A stretch of 64,000 bases of DNA from Gammaproteobacteria bacterium (GCA_024235015.1 JACKNG010000005.1:248001-312000); one strand, 5' to 3'; counted from the stretch's first letter, positions 35,484 through 44,315 are shown. Translations and numbers: made by a program. Notes: generated from the letters alone by a model not told the origin.

Positions 35484-36029
35484 TCAGTGCGGCGTGGTGA
35501 CCACGCGCACCCGACCGCCAGCACCGGCGGCGAAGGTGTCGCGATCGAGCAGGTAGCGGATCGATTCGCTGCTGACCGAACGGCCGCCCTTTTCCACGCG
35601 GGCCGCCCCCTCCAGGCGCACGATGTCGGCACGGGGATCGAACTGCAGTCGCTGGCTGAAACCCTCGAACGGTTCGTCGTCGTCGGCCTCCTGCACCCGG
35701 ATGTGCGCCGGCGCACCGGTGACATCGATGAGATCGGGATCGCGCAGGTGCCCGCTGATCACGGCCCGGTCGGCCTGCACGGACCAGGCACCGCTGCGCA
35801 GATACACGTCACCGCTGACCGTCAGACTCGACGCATCGTCGGCCTGGCGCGCCTGCGCAGCACGCACGAACACGGTGTCCTCGAGTACCCGCAAGGGCGG
35901 CTGGTCGTCCGCGGCGACGACGCCACTGCCGAGTAGCACGACGATGATCGTGACGATGCAGGCGCGACGCAGTTGCGCCGCACCGGCACGCTGACCATCA
36001 TAGTGCGCTTCGCCTGCAGCTCCCTTCAT
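35484..36029 (-). CDS. LptA-like periplasmic bridge protein (OstA domain)
   Basis: A 181-residue exported protein. After a signal segment (RRACIVTIIVVLLGSGVVAADD) comes an OstA/LptA beta-jellyroll: VSGDVYLRSGAWSVQADRAV, LIDVTGAPAHIRVQ, RLEGAARVEKGGRSVSSESIRYLLDRDTF. Canonical lptA sits with lptC and lptB; this one stands beside lptF/lptG homologues inside a lipid locus, with neither of those partners, so it may be a dedicated paralogue. The start is uncertain: ATG 36029 is used, ATG 36044 is possible. Its 5' end is only 22 bp from divergent lptF. Confidence 0.78.
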   Translation of the reverse strand: MKGAAGEAHYDGQRAGAAQLRRACIVTIIVVLLGSGVVAADDQPPLRVLEDTVFVRAAQARQADDASSLTVSGDVYLRSGAWSVQADRAVISGHLRDPDLIDVTGAPAHIRVQEADDDEPFEGFSQRLQFDPRADIVRLEGAARVEKGGRSVSSESIRYLLDRDTFAAGAGGRVRVVTTPH

Positions 36030-36050
36030 GCCACCGTCCGTCATCCCGCC

Positions 36051-37106
36051 GTGTTGATCGATCGATACCTGATGCGCGAAATCGGCGCGAGCACCGCGAC
36101 CGTGGCCATCATACTGACGACGATCTTTCTCGCCTACAGCCTGGCGCGCTTCCTCACCGACGCCGCCAGCGGCCTGCTCGGCACTGCCGAGGTCATGCAA
36201 CTGACCGCCTACAAGGCGGTCATCGCGCTCGAGGTGCTGCTGCCGCTGGCGTTCTATTTCGGCATCATCGTCGGCTGCGGGCGGCTCAACCTGCACAACG
36301 AACTGGTCGTGATGCGTGCCTGCGGCCTGCCCGGCGCGCGCCTGCGCCGACCGCTGCTGATGCTCGGCCTGCTGCTCGCCACGATCGTCGCGGCGTTGTC
36401 GCTCGAGGCCCGCCCCTGGGCCTACGGGCAGCTCTTCGCGCTCAAGGACCAGGCCGAAAGCGGCTCCGAGCTCAACCGCATCAAGGCCCAGCGCTTCTAT
36501 CTCTACGAAGACGACGCGCGCACGGTCTATATCGAACACATCGGGCACGACGGCAAGGAACTGCGCGGTGTGTTCATCCGCACCCGCGGCGCTGACGGCA
36601 TCGAGCTCATCACAGCGCCCCACGGCGAGCTGGCAGCCTTCGCCACACCGACCACCCATCGCCTGGTCCTGCGCGACGCCAGCGTGTTCCTCGCCGCCAA
36701 CGCACCGCCGGATTTTCTCGGCCGCTTCGACGATCTGACCCTGTCGCTCGATGCCGCGCGCCCGGTCGACCACGAGTACCGCACGAAATCGGCCGCGACC
36801 CTGCAACTGCTCGGTTCCGCCGCGGCGGACGACCGCGCCGAGCTGCAGTGGCGCCTGTCGACGCCCCTGTCGACCCTGCTGCTCGCCGCGTGCGCGCTGT
36901 TGATGGTCGATCAACGTCCACGCGAAAGTCGCTTCGCCCGCTTGCCGCTGGCGATCGCCATCTATGCGATCTACTACAACCTGCTCGGCGTCAACCGCAC
37001 CTGGGTCGAGCAGCAGGTCGTCTCCGGCCTGTGGTGGGCACCGGTCCTGCTCGCCAGCGGGCTCGGCGTGGCGCTGCTGTGGCGTTCGCGCAGTGGTCCG
37101 CGCTGA
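36051..37106 (+). CDS. lptF: LptF-like permease
   Basis: A 351-residue YjgP/YjgQ-family protein with three membrane helices near each end and a periplasmic beta-jellyroll domain (~140-260). It begins VLIDRYLMREIGASTATVAIILTTIFLAYSL, typical of LptF. In the LPS exporter LptF and LptG form the membrane part of an ABC transporter whose ATPase is LptB, not found here. A GTG start at 36051 is used. The stop shares a base with the lptG start. Whether this pair serves LPS or the neighbouring lipid pathway is open. Confidence 0.85.
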   Translation: MLIDRYLMREIGASTATVAIILTTIFLAYSLARFLTDAASGLLGTAEVMQLTAYKAVIALEVLLPLAFYFGIIVGCGRLNLHNELVVMRACGLPGARLRRPLLMLGLLLATIVAALSLEARPWAYGQLFALKDQAESGSELNRIKAQRFYLYEDDARTVYIEHIGHDGKELRGVFIRTRGADGIELITAPHGELAAFATPTTHRLVLRDASVFLAANAPPDFLGRFDDLTLSLDAARPVDHEYRTKSAATLQLLGSAAADDRAELQWRLSTPLSTLLLAACALLMVDQRPRESRFARLPLAIAIYAIYYNLLGVNRTWVEQQVVSGLWWAPVLLASGLGVALLWRSRSGPR

Positions 37107-38164
37107 TGCTGCTCGCCCGCTACATCGCTGAGCATTTCTTCAAGGCCGCCGGCATCGCCCTGGCCGTGCTGCTCAGCCTGTTCAGCTTTCTCGCCCTCGC
37201 CGAGGCGCTGGAAAGCGTCGGCGAGGGTTCGTTCACCACTGCCGACGCCATCTCGGTCGTGCTGCTGACCACGCCGGCGCGCTTCCTCGACCTGCTGCCG
37301 GTGACCACCCTGCTCGGCTCGGTGCTGGGACTCGGCCTGCTCGCCAACCACCACGAACTCACCGCCATGCGCGCCGCCGGCCTGTCCGCCGCGCGTCTCG
37401 CGCGCACGCTGGCCGCGATCGCCGCGGCCCTGGTCGCCGTCGCCATCGCCCTGCAGTTCGTGGTCATCCCGGCCGCCGAACGCAAGGCCCAGGAATTCCG
37501 CGCACGCACGCTGGAACAGACTGCGCGCGGCGGGGCGGAGTTCTGGAGTCGGCACGATCAGCGCGTCATCCGCGTCGGCGAAGTCGCCTTCGGGCGCATT
37601 CCGCGTGACATCGAGATCTACGAGATGGGCCCTGCTAACCATCTCGTCCACGTCCTGCTCGCCGTCCGTGCCGACATCGAGAGCGCCCATCGCTGGCTTC
37701 TGCACGACGTCGAGGAACGCGTGATCGACGGTGACACGGTGTCCGGACGCCACCTCGAGAGCCTGCCGTGGCCGAGCTTCCTCTCGCCCGATCAGATCTC
37801 GACCCTGGTCAGCCCGGCCCATGCCTTGTCGCCCATCGACCTCTACCGCTACCTGCGCGAGACCGCCGGCTCCGGCCTCGACACTCGCGAGCACCAGGTG
37901 CGATTCTGGCACCAGGTCAGCCTGCCCCTGACCCTGTTCGGCATGACCCTGCTCGGCCTGCCACTGGTCGCCGGCGCGGTGCGCGCCCGCTCGACCGGCC
38001 TGCGCACGATCATCGGCGGCGCCATCGGCATCGCCTTCTACCTGTTCGAACGCATCACCGGCCAGCTCGCCCTGCTGCTCGATCTCGATCCCGCGTTCAC
38101 CGCCCTGGTGCCGGCACTGCTGGTCATGACGGCCGCCCTGCTCGGCATCCGTCGGTTGCGTTGA
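37106..38164 (+). CDS. lptG: LptG-like permease
   Basis: A 352-residue partner of the preceding gene with the same topology. MLLARYIAEHFFKAAGIALAVLLSLFSFL is the first helix, TPARFLDLLPVTTLLGSVLGLGLLANHHELTAMRAAG contains the coupling region contacting the ATPase, and the periplasmic domain spans ~125-260. Starts on the last base of lptF (TGATG). The usual gammaproteobacterial neighbour pepA is absent. Confidence 0.85.
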   Translation: MLLARYIAEHFFKAAGIALAVLLSLFSFLALAEALESVGEGSFTTADAISVVLLTTPARFLDLLPVTTLLGSVLGLGLLANHHELTAMRAAGLSAARLARTLAAIAAALVAVAIALQFVVIPAAERKAQEFRARTLEQTARGGAEFWSRHDQRVIRVGEVAFGRIPRDIEIYEMGPANHLVHVLLAVRADIESAHRWLLHDVEERVIDGDTVSGRHLESLPWPSFLSPDQISTLVSPAHALSPIDLYRYLRETAGSGLDTREHQVRFWHQVSLPLTLFGMTLLGLPLVAGAVRARSTGLRTIIGGAIGIAFYLFERITGQLALLLDLDPAFTALVPALLVMTAALLGIRRLR

Positions 38165-38197
38165 TGCGCCGGCCGCAGCCGCGGCAGCACCGGGAAT

Positions 38198-39079
38198 TCA
38201 GCTCGATGGAGGCAAGCCGGCGGCCCAGCTCGACTGCTCGAGTTCACGCGCATGACCGCCGGCGTCCACCGTGACCAGGCGCATGGCGAGCTGCCACGGC
38301 GCGGCGGCGGACGTGCAATCGAACACGCGGTAGCTGGCCGGCGCGTGGGTCGCCGCGTTGGACGCCGAGGCGGTGGCGAATATGCGCGTGCCGCCGGCAA
38401 GCCGGCTGGCGCGGTTGCGATGGACGTGCCCGTGCAGCACCAGCTCCACCGCGTGGCGTTCGAGCACGGCGCACAGCGCCCCGGCATCGCCCAGGGCCTT
38501 GCGCCGCGCGCACTGGCCGGGCTGCGGCGGATGATGCAACATCACGCAGCGCAGACGCCCGCGACTCTCGCCGAGCAGGCGGTCAAGGCGTTCGAGCTGG
38601 GGCCCGCCGATCTCACCACCGGCAGACCACCACGGCATGGGCCGGGCCGAACACAGGCCGATCACGCGCACAGCGCCGAGATCCAGGTGCGACGGAAAAT
38701 CGTCCACGCCGGCCGCCGCGGCGAGCCCGAGATAGGGTGCCCACGCGGCGAGCGCCGGGCCGGGCGAGTCGGGCTGGTAGAAGTCGTGGTTGCCGGGCAC
38801 GATGCGCACCGGCACCCCCTCGAAGGCGTCGAGCCATGCCCGCACCTGCGCGATTTCGTCGCCGAGGCCGAGCTGCACGAAGTCACCGCTGATGAGGACG
38901 AGGTCGGGACGTTCGGCCAGCGCGGCGACGCGCAGCGCGTCGAGGACCTCGCGCCGATGGTGGTGACGCCGCCGCCGGTTCCACGACAGCATGCCGAGCC
39001 GCCGCTTGCCGCTGACGCTGCCGTAACCGCGGGCGTCGAGGCTGCTGAGATGGGGATCGCTCAAGTGGACGAAGCGCAT
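38198..39079 (-). CDS. Calcineurin-like metallophosphoesterase
   Basis: A 293-residue phosphoesterase with all metal-site motifs: VHLSDPHLS (residues 4-12), LISGDFVQ (~62-69), PGNHDF (~95-100), LHHPP (~181) and LHGHVHRN (~215-222). The family includes cyclic nucleotide phosphodiesterases and lipid head-group phosphatases. Isolated on the minus strand between lptG and a CDP-alcohol phosphatidyltransferase, it might remove a phosphate in the lipid pathway, but this is context only. The ATG at 39079 gives the typical start. Confidence 0.82.
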   Translation of the reverse strand: MRFVHLSDPHLSSLDARGYGSVSGKRRLGMLSWNRRRRHHHRREVLDALRVAALAERPDLVLISGDFVQLGLGDEIAQVRAWLDAFEGVPVRIVPGNHDFYQPDSPGPALAAWAPYLGLAAAAGVDDFPSHLDLGAVRVIGLCSARPMPWWSAGGEIGGPQLERLDRLLGESRGRLRCVMLHHPPQPGQCARRKALGDAGALCAVLERHAVELVLHGHVHRNRASRLAGGTRIFATASASNAATHAPASYRVFDCTSAAAPWQLAMRLVTVDAGGHARELEQSSWAAGLPPSS

Positions 39080-39125
39080 CGTGGAGGGGAATCGCGCCCG
39101 CGTGGCGGGATCGCGACTAACTCTA

Positions 39126-39131
39126 TATAAT
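39126..39131 (+). promoter_or_regulatory. Perfect -10 box upstream of the phosphatidyltransferase
   Basis: TATAAT inside TATATAATTT, in an AT-rich island between divergent genes. A convincing -35 is missing (TGGCGG at the right distance). Likely drives the three-gene set starting at 39170; the near-symmetrical sequence could serve the minus strand as well. Confidence 0.5.
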
Positions 39132-39169
39132 TTCTCGTTTTTTTCACCCCGACGGGCAGACAGCATAGC

Positions 39170-40354
39170 ATGACGACGACGGCCTGCATCATCGCCACGG
39201 ACACGCTCGAACTGTGGGGCCTCGGTGCACGTGAACGCATCGCCCGGCAACTCGCCACGCTCGGCATCGCGTTGGTCGACGACCTCGCCGATCTGCCCGC
39301 CACCAGTGGCCACGTGCTCCTGGTCCGCGCCGACTACCTGTACGAGGTCAGAACCTTCAAGGGCCTGTTGCAGCACCCGGGCGCCGTGCTGGCCTGCCCG
39401 GCCGACGGCAAGCTCGCGGCCGCCCTGCTCGAGCCCGCCGCCGCGCGCGCGGCAGCCGCGGCGTGGCCGACCGCCGACGCCTTGCCGGCGGGTGCGGCGC
39501 GGCTGGATCCGGCCGCGCTGGAAGCCTTCGACGGCGACCTGCGCAAGACCGCCCCACCGCTGCTCGAGCCGCTCGGCGCGGCGCGCCGCGCCGAGCTCGA
39601 AGCCCTGCTCTACGGCAATGCGTACAAGGGCATCACCGATTTCGTCACCAAATGGTGGTGGCCGACCCCGGCGCGCTACCTGGTCGGCGTGTGCGCCCGG
39701 GCGCACATCACGCCCAACATGGTGACCCTGACCGGCGTGTTCCTGATGCTCTGTTCCTGCGCCTGGTTCTACGGCGGACACTACCTCGCCGGGCTGGTCA
39801 GCGGCTGGGTCATGACCCTGCTCGACACCGTCGACGGCAAGCTCGCGCGGGTCACCGTGCAGAGCAGTCGCCTCGGCCACGCGCTCGACCACGGCATGGA
39901 CATTCTCCATCCGCCGGTGTGGTACGTGCTGTGGGGCCTGGGGCTCGGCGTGCCCGCGATCGCCGGCATCGAACTCGCGGCCGTGCACTTCGTCATCGTC
40001 GGTGGCTACGTCGCCGGGCGCCTGCTGGAAGCGCTGTTCCATGCCTTCGCGCGCTGCAGCCTGTTCGCGTGGCGGCCCTTCGACGCCTATTTCCGCCTGT
40101 TCACGGCCCGCCGCAATCCCTGCCTCGTGCTGCTCACCCTGCCGACCCTGGCCGGGCGCCCCGATCTCGGCCTGCTCGGCGTGGCCGCCTGGACCGCACT
40201 GAGTACGGCCATCATGACGGTGCGCCTGGCGCAGGCCGCGCTGGCACGCCTGGCCGGCCCGCCGCTCGAATCCTGGCTCAGCGAAGCCGACGCCGCGACC
40301 CGCTACCCTGCCGCCTACGCGAGCTTCTCCGGCACGCGCAAGGCCTATGGCTGA
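39170..40354 (+). CDS. CDP-alcohol phosphatidyltransferase with degenerate NTase N-domain
   Basis: A 394-residue protein. Residues 1-150 look like a decayed nucleotidyltransferase domain: VLLVRADYLYEV resembles the metal-site strand, but no GxGxR loop exists. Residues ~160-390 are an integral-membrane CDP-alcohol phosphatidyltransferase. The full signature is present, D219-x2-D222-G223-x2-A226-R227-x8-G236-x3-D240-x3-D244. The layout recalls IPCT/DIPPS-type proteins of inositol phosphate lipid and solute synthesis. It should transfer a phospho-group between a CDP-activated partner and an alcohol. The stop overlaps the next gene by 8 bp. Confidence 0.83.
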   Translation: MTTTACIIATDTLELWGLGARERIARQLATLGIALVDDLADLPATSGHVLLVRADYLYEVRTFKGLLQHPGAVLACPADGKLAAALLEPAAARAAAAAWPTADALPAGAARLDPAALEAFDGDLRKTAPPLLEPLGAARRAELEALLYGNAYKGITDFVTKWWWPTPARYLVGVCARAHITPNMVTLTGVFLMLCSCAWFYGGHYLAGLVSGWVMTLLDTVDGKLARVTVQSSRLGHALDHGMDILHPPVWYVLWGLGLGVPAIAGIELAAVHFVIVGGYVAGRLLEALFHAFARCSLFAWRPFDAYFRLFTARRNPCLVLLTLPTLAGRPDLGLLGVAAWTALSTAIMTVRLAQAALARLAGPPLESWLSEADAATRYPAAYASFSGTRKAYG

Positions 40355-41225
40355 CGACGGCGACGCCGCGCCCCGCCGCTTCGCGGCACTGCTGCGCGAA
40401 CGGTTCGGCGACGGCGTCGCGGCGGTCGTGCTCTACGGCTCCTACCTGCGCGGCAAGCGCGACACCGTGCTCGATTTCTACGTCCTGCTCGACGACTACG
40501 CAGCGCTGGGCTCGGCGCCGGCCGCGCTGGCCAACCGCCTGCTGCCGCCCAACGTCTACCACGTGCGCGACGCGGTGCCGGGCGGCGCCGGCGCGGCGAA
40601 GTACGCGACCGTCACCCTGGGCCAGTTCGAGCGTGCCGTCACGCACGGCTTCCACCCCTACTTCTGGGCCCGTTTCGCCCAGCCCGTGGTCGTGCTGCAC
40701 GCCCGCGACGACGGCGTGCGCGCGCGCCTGGACACCGCCACGCGGCAGGCCGCGCGCCGCATGATCGCGGCCACCGCGCCGCTGCTGGATGAGACCTTCA
40801 CCACCACCGACCTGTGGCGACGCGCCTTCACCCTGACCTACGGCTGCGAACTGCGTAGCGAGGACCCGGCACGCGGCGCCGAACTGGTGACGGCGTACGG
40901 TGCCGCCCTCGCCGCCCTCACCGCGACGGTGGCGGCAGACTGCGGTCTGGTACGCGACGGCGACGAACGCTGGCGACGGCGCGCGGGCGGCGCCGCGCGG
41001 GCGCGCGGCGCCTGGTGGTTGCGACGGGTGCTCGGCAAGTGGCTGTCGGTGGCGCGCCTGTTCAAGGCCGCCTTCACGTTCAACGATCCGCTCGACTACA
41101 TCCTGTGGAAGGTCGAGCGGCACAGCGGCGTGCGCGTCGAAGCCAGCGCCCTGCAGCGCCGTCATCCGCTGCTGTTCGCCTGGCCGGTGCTGTGGCGCCT
41201 GTACCGGCGTGGCGGCTTCCGATGA
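40347..41225 (+). CDS. Tam41-like nucleotidyltransferase
   Basis: A 292-residue protein with a polymerase-beta-type core: YGSYLRGK (residues 30-37) and VLDFYVLLDD (41-50). Several further blocks line up in order with mitochondrial Tam41, the CDP-diacylglycerol synthase: the LPPNVYH element (66-72), KYATVT (85-90), ARFAQPVVVL (108-117), and DLWRRAFTLTYGCELR near 155-170. Bacteria normally use CdsA for CDP-DAG. Coupling (8-bp overlap) to a CDP-alcohol phosphatidyltransferase strongly suggests that it makes the CDP-lipid used by its neighbour, perhaps from ceramide phosphate. Assigned by reading motifs, not by search. Confidence 0.68.
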   Translation: MADDGDAAPRRFAALLRERFGDGVAAVVLYGSYLRGKRDTVLDFYVLLDDYAALGSAPAALANRLLPPNVYHVRDAVPGGAGAAKYATVTLGQFERAVTHGFHPYFWARFAQPVVVLHARDDGVRARLDTATRQAARRMIAATAPLLDETFTTTDLWRRAFTLTYGCELRSEDPARGAELVTAYGAALAALTATVAADCGLVRDGDERWRRRAGGAARARGAWWLRRVLGKWLSVARLFKAAFTFNDPLDYILWKVERHSGVRVEASALQRRHPLLFAWPVLWRLYRRGGFR

Positions 41226-42559
41226 GTGGTGGCGATCGCCTCACCCAGGCGCCTTGGCGCAGCGTACTGCGCAACTTCCTGACCCTGCTCGGCGGGCGCG
41301 CCGCCGGCGGCGCGCTGGCCCTCGCCGCCACCCTGCTCAGCGCCCGCGCGCTCGGCGCCGCGGGCTTCGGCCTGGTCGCACTGATCCACGCCTACACCCT
41401 GGTCATCCGCGGCGTGATGAACGTCAAGCCCTTCGAAGCAGTCATTCGCTACGGCGTGCCACTGCTCGACGACGACGATCGCCCGAGCCTGGCCACGCTG
41501 CTGCGCACCCTGCTGCTGGTCGATGTCGCGGCCGCCCTGCTCGGCACCCTGGTCGGCGTCGCGGGCGCCCCGCTGATGGCCCGGGCCGGAGTATGGAGCA
41601 GCGAGGTGACGCCGCTCGCCATGGCCTACAGCCTGTTGCTGCTGACGACCGGCCAGGGCACGGCGAGCGGCGCGCTGCGCGTGTTCGATCGCTTCGATGC
41701 CATCGCCAAGGCCCAGGTGGCGGGCAATGGCGCACGCCTGGCCGGGGTCGCCGTGGTCACCTGGGCAGGCGAACCGGGCGTGGCTTCAATTGCTACGGTG
41801 TGGGCCGCGTCCCAGGTCCTGCAGAACGTGATGACCCTGGCCTACGGCTGGTCGGTCACCCGGGCGCGCCTCGGCGCGGACGCCTGGCGCGGCCACCCGG
41901 CGCCGCGCGCCATCGCCGCGCGCCACCCGGGACTGTGGCGTTTCCTGCACGTGGTCTACTGGCAGAGTTCGCTCGACGTCGTGCCGAAGTCGCTGGGCAC
42001 CGTCATGGCCGGCGGACTGCTCGGTACGGAGGGCGCCGCGTTGTTCCGCATCGCCCGCGAATTCGGCAACGTCGTGGCCAAGCCCGCGCTGCTCGCGCGC
42101 CAGGCCATCTACCCCGATCTCGCGCGCCTGCGGCACCGCGCCGCGGGCGGCTTCGGCCGGCTCACGGCGGCCGTCGCCCTGGCCCTCGCCGCCCCGGCGG
42201 CGCTGGCCACGGCGCTCGCCACCTGGCTCGGCGCCGATCTCCTGCGCCTCGCCGTCGGTGCCGACTATGCCGCTGCTGCCGGCCTGCTCACCTGGCTGGT
42301 CGGCGCCGCCACGATCGAACTCGCCGCCGCCCCCTTGCGCCCGGCCGCCTACACCCTGGCACGTGCCGGTGCCAGCCTGCGCGTGCAGGCCCTCGGCGCG
42401 CTGGTCTACGTCGCCCTGTTCGCCCTGCTCACGCCGCGACTCGGCCTACCCGGGCCGGGCATCGCCGCGCTGGGCATGGCACTGTTGACGCTGGTCGGCA
42501 CCGCCTGGGTGGTGCGCGCGGCGCTACGTGCCGACGCCCCGGCCGGCACCCATCCCTGA
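41222..42559 (+). CDS. Wzx/MATE-like lipid flippase
   Basis: A 445-residue membrane protein with about 12-14 helices of the polysaccharide-biosynthesis/MOP flippase superfamily. The first helices read GGRAAGGALALAATLLSARALGAAGFG. Family members flip lipid-linked molecules across the inner membrane. It overlaps the Tam41-like gene (ATGA) and ends one base from the stop of the convergent serine palmitoyltransferase gene. Confidence 0.8.
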   Translation: MSGGDRLTQAPWRSVLRNFLTLLGGRAAGGALALAATLLSARALGAAGFGLVALIHAYTLVIRGVMNVKPFEAVIRYGVPLLDDDDRPSLATLLRTLLLVDVAAALLGTLVGVAGAPLMARAGVWSSEVTPLAMAYSLLLLTTGQGTASGALRVFDRFDAIAKAQVAGNGARLAGVAVVTWAGEPGVASIATVWAASQVLQNVMTLAYGWSVTRARLGADAWRGHPAPRAIAARHPGLWRFLHVVYWQSSLDVVPKSLGTVMAGGLLGTEGAALFRIAREFGNVVAKPALLARQAIYPDLARLRHRAAGGFGRLTAAVALALAAPAALATALATWLGADLLRLAVGADYAAAAGLLTWLVGAATIELAAAPLRPAAYTLARAGASLRVQALGALVYVALFALLTPRLGLPGPGIAALGMALLTLVGTAWVVRAALRADAPAGTHP

Positions 42560-42560
42560 A

Positions 42561-43760
42561 TCAGGCGGCGCAACCCGGCAGGTGTCGGCGCACGGCCTGC
42601 TCGAAGGCGGCGGCGATGGCATCGACCTGGGCATCGTCATGCGCCGCGGTGACGCTGACCCGGATGAGGCTGCCGCCTTCGGGCGCCGCCGGCGGCAGGA
42701 TCAGGTTGGTATAGACGCCATCCTCGAGCAGGCTCTGCCAGCAACGCAGGGCCACCGTGCGCTCGCTGAAGCTGACCCCGACCACCGGGCTGACGTGTGG
42801 ACCGAGTTGCAGGCCGAGACGCTGCAGCGCGCCGTAGAGGCGGTGCGCGTTGTGCCACACGCGGGTCCGCAGTTCGGGCCGCCGCGTGACCTGGCGCAGG
42901 GCCTCGCGGGTGGTCGCGATGACCGAGGGGCAGGGCGACGCGGTGAAGATGTAGGGACGACTGGCGTACCGGAACAGGCCGAGTTCGGCGTGGCGGCTGG
43001 CGCAGAACCCCCCGATCGAACCGAGACTCTTGCTGAACGTGCCGACGACGAAATCGGTCTGCTCCAGCACCCCCTCGGCCTCGGCCAGGCCGCGCCCGTG
43101 CTCGCCGAACACGCCGAGCGAATGGGCCTCGTCGACGAACAGGTAGCCGCCGTGTTCGGCCTTGATCGCGGCATACTCCGCGAGCGGAGCGCAATCGCCG
43201 CGGATGCTGTACAGGCCCTCGACCACGATCAGGGCATCACGCGCGCGCTCGCCGAGCCGACGCAGGCGCTTGGCCAGCCCGTCGGGGTCGTTGTGCTTGA
43301 AGCGGAAGATGTCGGCGCCGCTCATCCGGCAACCGTCGAACAGGCTGGCGTGCGCCTCGGAGTCGAGCAACACCGCGTCGCCCTCGCCGAGCAGTGCGAC
43401 CAGCGAACCCAGGTTGGCGGCGTAACCGGTCGAAAACACCATCGCGTGCGGCATATCGAAGAAGGCCGCGAGTTCCTGCTCGAGTTCGAGGTGGGCACGG
43501 TAGGTGCCGTTGGCCATGCGCGAGCCGGTGGTACCGGTGCCGGCCTCGGCCAGCGCGCGCTGGCCGGCCTCGATGCACTGCGGGTCGAACGTCAGCCCCA
43601 GATAGTTGTTGGTGCCGGCCATGATGGTGCGGCGACCGTGAATCATCGCCTCGGTCGCTGACACCACCTCGTCGATGACGATATCGGTGGGATTGACCGG
43701 TAGCGCGGCGAGCAGGTCGCGGGTCGCGGCGGCCGCACGAAAGCGTTCTGACAAGCTCAT
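42561..43760 (-). CDS. spt: Serine palmitoyltransferase homologue (alpha-oxoamine synthase)
   Basis: A 399-residue PLP enzyme. The PLP lysine is K244 in VVGTFSKSLGSIGGF, the aspartate and histidine in VDEAHSLGV (D210, H213), and the glycine-rich GTGTTGSRMANGT is conserved. KBL, BioF and HemA share the fold. The GTFSKS-x-G-x-x-GG context and neighbours (ACP, acyl-AMP ligase, CerR-like reductase) point to condensation of serine with an acyl-ACP to 3-ketosphinganine. ATG 43760 is the start; a TTG two codons earlier is possible. Cytosolic or peripheral to the inner membrane. Confidence 0.82.
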   Translation of the reverse strand: MSLSERFRAAAATRDLLAALPVNPTDIVIDEVVSATEAMIHGRRTIMAGTNNYLGLTFDPQCIEAGQRALAEAGTGTTGSRMANGTYRAHLELEQELAAFFDMPHAMVFSTGYAANLGSLVALLGEGDAVLLDSEAHASLFDGCRMSGADIFRFKHNDPDGLAKRLRRLGERARDALIVVEGLYSIRGDCAPLAEYAAIKAEHGGYLFVDEAHSLGVFGEHGRGLAEAEGVLEQTDFVVGTFSKSLGSIGGFCASRHAELGLFRYASRPYIFTASPCPSVIATTREALRQVTRRPELRTRVWHNAHRLYGALQRLGLQLGPHVSPVVGVSFSERTVALRCWQSLLEDGVYTNLILPPAAPEGGSLIRVSVTAAHDDAQVDAIAAAFEQAVRRHLPGCAA

Positions 43761-43907
43761 AGGCAATTCACTTCGCGATCAGGCTGATGCAACGGAAAGG
43801 CGGCCGCCGCGCGTGCTCATCCTGTGTGCGCGCCTGGGCGTGATCGGCCGCGGCCAGCACGCCGCCCCGGCCCGTTGTAGCTGCGGTACGCGGCACCTCG
43901 GCCCACG

Positions 43908-44156
43908 TCACCGGTCCAGCAGCCGGCCGACCACGCCGGCGAGATCGCCGACGGTGTTGACGTCGGCCAGGGTGTCCTCGTCGATGGCGAGATCGAAATG
44001 GTCCTCCACTTCGCACAGGTACTCGATGACCTGGATCGATTCGAGGCCGAGGTCGCCAATCAGCGCGGTTTCGGCGCTGACCGCTTGCGGCCGGTCGAGG
44101 GTCTTCGTCAGCAGGGCGATCAGATCGTCGACGATGGCATGGTGTTCGGGTTTCAC
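43908..44156 (-). CDS. Acyl carrier protein of the sphingolipid locus
   Basis: An 82-residue four-helix carrier. The phosphopantetheine serine is S40 in IGDLGLESIQVIEYL. It carries Glu in place of the more common Asp before Ser. Such dedicated carriers accompany bacterial spt genes and deliver the acyl chain. A GTG at 44156 with GAGGA 10 nt upstream is taken as start; a GTG at 44183 is also in frame. Gaps of about 150 bp separate it from both neighbours. Confidence 0.85.
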   Translation of the reverse strand: MKPEHHAIVDDLIALLTKTLDRPQAVSAETALIGDLGLESIQVIEYLCEVEDHFDLAIDEDTLADVNTVGDLAGVVGRLLDR

Positions 44157-44315
44157 TACGGACCGTTCCTCAGCGGAGCGCACAACCGGCAGCCGTGACG
44201 ACGGCGCCGTCCGGGGTGTAGCGCGGGCCGCGCGGCTTGCAACCGGCGCGTATCCACCGGCGGGCGGCGGCGCGCCCGGCGTACGGAAAGTGTCGCGGCA
44301 CGCGTGGGGATCTTG

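Noticed and set aside
40347..41225. Aminoglycoside nucleotidyltransferase or antitoxin-type NTase
   Set aside because: Several blocks beyond the YGS core follow Tam41 order, and the neighbours are lipid genes.
42561..43760. Glycine C-acetyltransferase (Kbl) or BioF
   Set aside because: No tdh or bio genes nearby; carrier protein, acyl-AMP ligase and CerR-like neighbours favour serine palmitoyltransferase. The alternative is kept as the main refutation test.
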